Shown one piece after another: positions 6,448 to 6,983 of a DNA stretch of 6,983 bases (within the stretch, counting starts at the first letter, position 1; each line of letters starts with the position of its first letter). The notes under the pieces were generated by a model. The model was not told the origin of the DNA, ran no database searches, and saw nothing but the letters and a program-made list of their open reading frames with translations. A program made the position numbers and the translations under genes. The stretch is from Methanosarcinales archaeon (GTDB lineage: Archaea > Halobacteriota > Syntropharchaeia > Alkanophagales > Methanospirareceae), in the NCBI GenBank assembly GCA_025464585.1, contig JAODGL010000024.1, positions 1 to 6,983 of the forward strand, written 5' to 3'.

Positions 6448-6825
6448 CTAAAGGCTGGACGGTTCAGGGTTTACAACCGAATCCGCAATTTCCATCACTT
6501 CATTTATTTGCACATCATCTGCCTTCTCTACATCTAATTCGTGCATCATACGCACCCATTTTTCGTGTTTTAACAGCCAATCGTAGTCCTCTCTCAGCCT
6601 GGAATTCTTTAAAACGCTGTATGCAAGATTAACCTCTTCTGTGCGTTTCTTATCTTTATACGCATTTCTAATAACAGTCTCTGCTTCCCGTCTATCAGAA
6701 GGAATAGAAGCCATATCGAGGTTTAGCACATCATAAAACGTTTTATTTTTATCACCCGTGTATTCCTCCCAATCCAGGTATTTGTTCTTAATCTTTTCAT
6801 ACCGCTCTAAATACGAACAGGTCAT
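6448..6825 (-). CDS. J-domain-like protein without the HPD motif
   Basis: A 125-residue soluble protein with no signal peptide or membrane segment. Residues 29-37 (TFYDVLNLD) match the first helix of a J domain. Residues 46-58 could be helix II, and residues 64-85 (EVNLAYSVLKNSRLREDYDWLL) match helix III and the R-x-x-YD ending. The loop that should carry HPD, which stimulates DnaK ATPase, is absent: AYKDKK passes straight to RTEEV. It may therefore be a J-like adaptor that does not activate Hsp70. The frame is open upstream to 6951, but the extra N-terminal residues look non-coding and another frame there reads better, so I chose the ATG at 6825. No clear ribosome binding site is seen. It overlaps the end of the upstream frame by 29 bases. 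A frameshifted single protein made of both frames is an alternative. Confidence 0.6.
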   Translation of the reverse strand: MTCSYLERYEKIKNKYLDWEEYTGDKNKTFYDVLNLDMASIPSDRREAETVIRNAYKDKKRTEEVNLAYSVLKNSRLREDYDWLLKHEKWVRMMHELDVEKADDVQINEVMEIADSVVNPEPSSL

Positions 6826-6983
6826 CCACGCAGCCCGGATAGAGCCGGTCGAACTTCTCAAGCTTTTTTTCGTGCCCTCCCACTCTCGACCGGTCCATGT
6901 ATCGCGTGGGAACTCTCCAGTAACATCTCGGAACAGCGTCCTGTAGGGCAAGAGTGCATTCGGCTGTGTAGAGCTCGGTGGTC
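6797..6983 (-). CDS. C-terminal part of an unidentified protein (partial, enters from right edge)
   Basis: A frame of 61 sense codons is open from the right edge to a TGA at 6797-6799. It reads like protein, with aromatic and cysteine residues (AECTLALQDAVPRCYWRVP, then EKKLEKFDRLYPGCVDDLF). It uses this stretch better than the competing frame that would extend the J-like gene. Three cysteines and a histidine are scattered without a clear zinc motif. It lies just upstream of the J-like gene on the same strand and overlaps it, which suggests an operon, or one protein split by a frameshift near 6800-6825. I recognise no family. Confidence 0.45.
   Translation of the reverse strand, partial: TTELYTAECTLALQDAVPRCYWRVPTRYMDRSRVGGHEKKLEKFDRLYPGCVDDLFVFRAV

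Noticed and set aside
6429..6632. Continuation of the plus-strand frame after MEIVKLSAKG as a real 77-residue protein
   Set aside because: After ten codons it is largely antisense of the J-like gene, and the residues no longer resemble the AbrB family.
6826..6951. N-terminal extension of the J-like frame to an ATG at 6951
   Set aside because: The added residues look non-coding, and the competing frame from the right edge is more protein-like over the same bases.

Overview
The window looks archaeal. It holds an archaeal/eukaryal-type leucyl-tRNA synthetase of 954 residues, a stand-alone large subunit of archaeal aconitase X, TATA-box-like promoters at plausible distances from starts, and GGTG-type Shine-Dalgarno sites. 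A methanogen or ANME-like euryarchaeon would fit, but the lineage cannot be fixed from this sequence alone.

Layout. Positions 1 to about 2060 form an AT-rich block read on the minus strand. It carries a possible small ORF, a DNA methyltransferase with a TSPPY motif (probably m4C type), and the start of what looks like its partner restriction endonuclease. The endonuclease frame breaks at a run of five A's (minus strand), and its continuation runs off the window start. Together they resemble a type II restriction-modification operon with tightly coupled gene junctions. At about 2060-2100 the base composition rises abruptly and the core-genome part begins: leuS (minus, 2102-4966), a divergent promoter region (4967-5137), then the aconitase X large subunit (plus, 5138-6328), which in archaea is the catalytic part of phosphomevalonate dehydratase in the modified mevalonate pathway.

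From 6329 to the end the sequence is disturbed. A promoter, ribosome binding site and the first ten codons of an AbrB-like regulator survive on the plus strand, but the reading frame then turns into the antisense of a minus-strand gene for a J-domain-like protein that lacks the HPD motif. That gene overlaps the C-terminal end of a further unidentified minus-strand frame entering from the right edge.

The most interesting items are two different 7-bp tandem repeats inside the essential leuS gene, the single-base break in the endonuclease, the composition boundary beside the restriction-modification block, and the orphaned AbrB start. I did not find a clearly new multi-gene system. The restriction-modification block is the nearest thing to one, and part of it lies outside the window.
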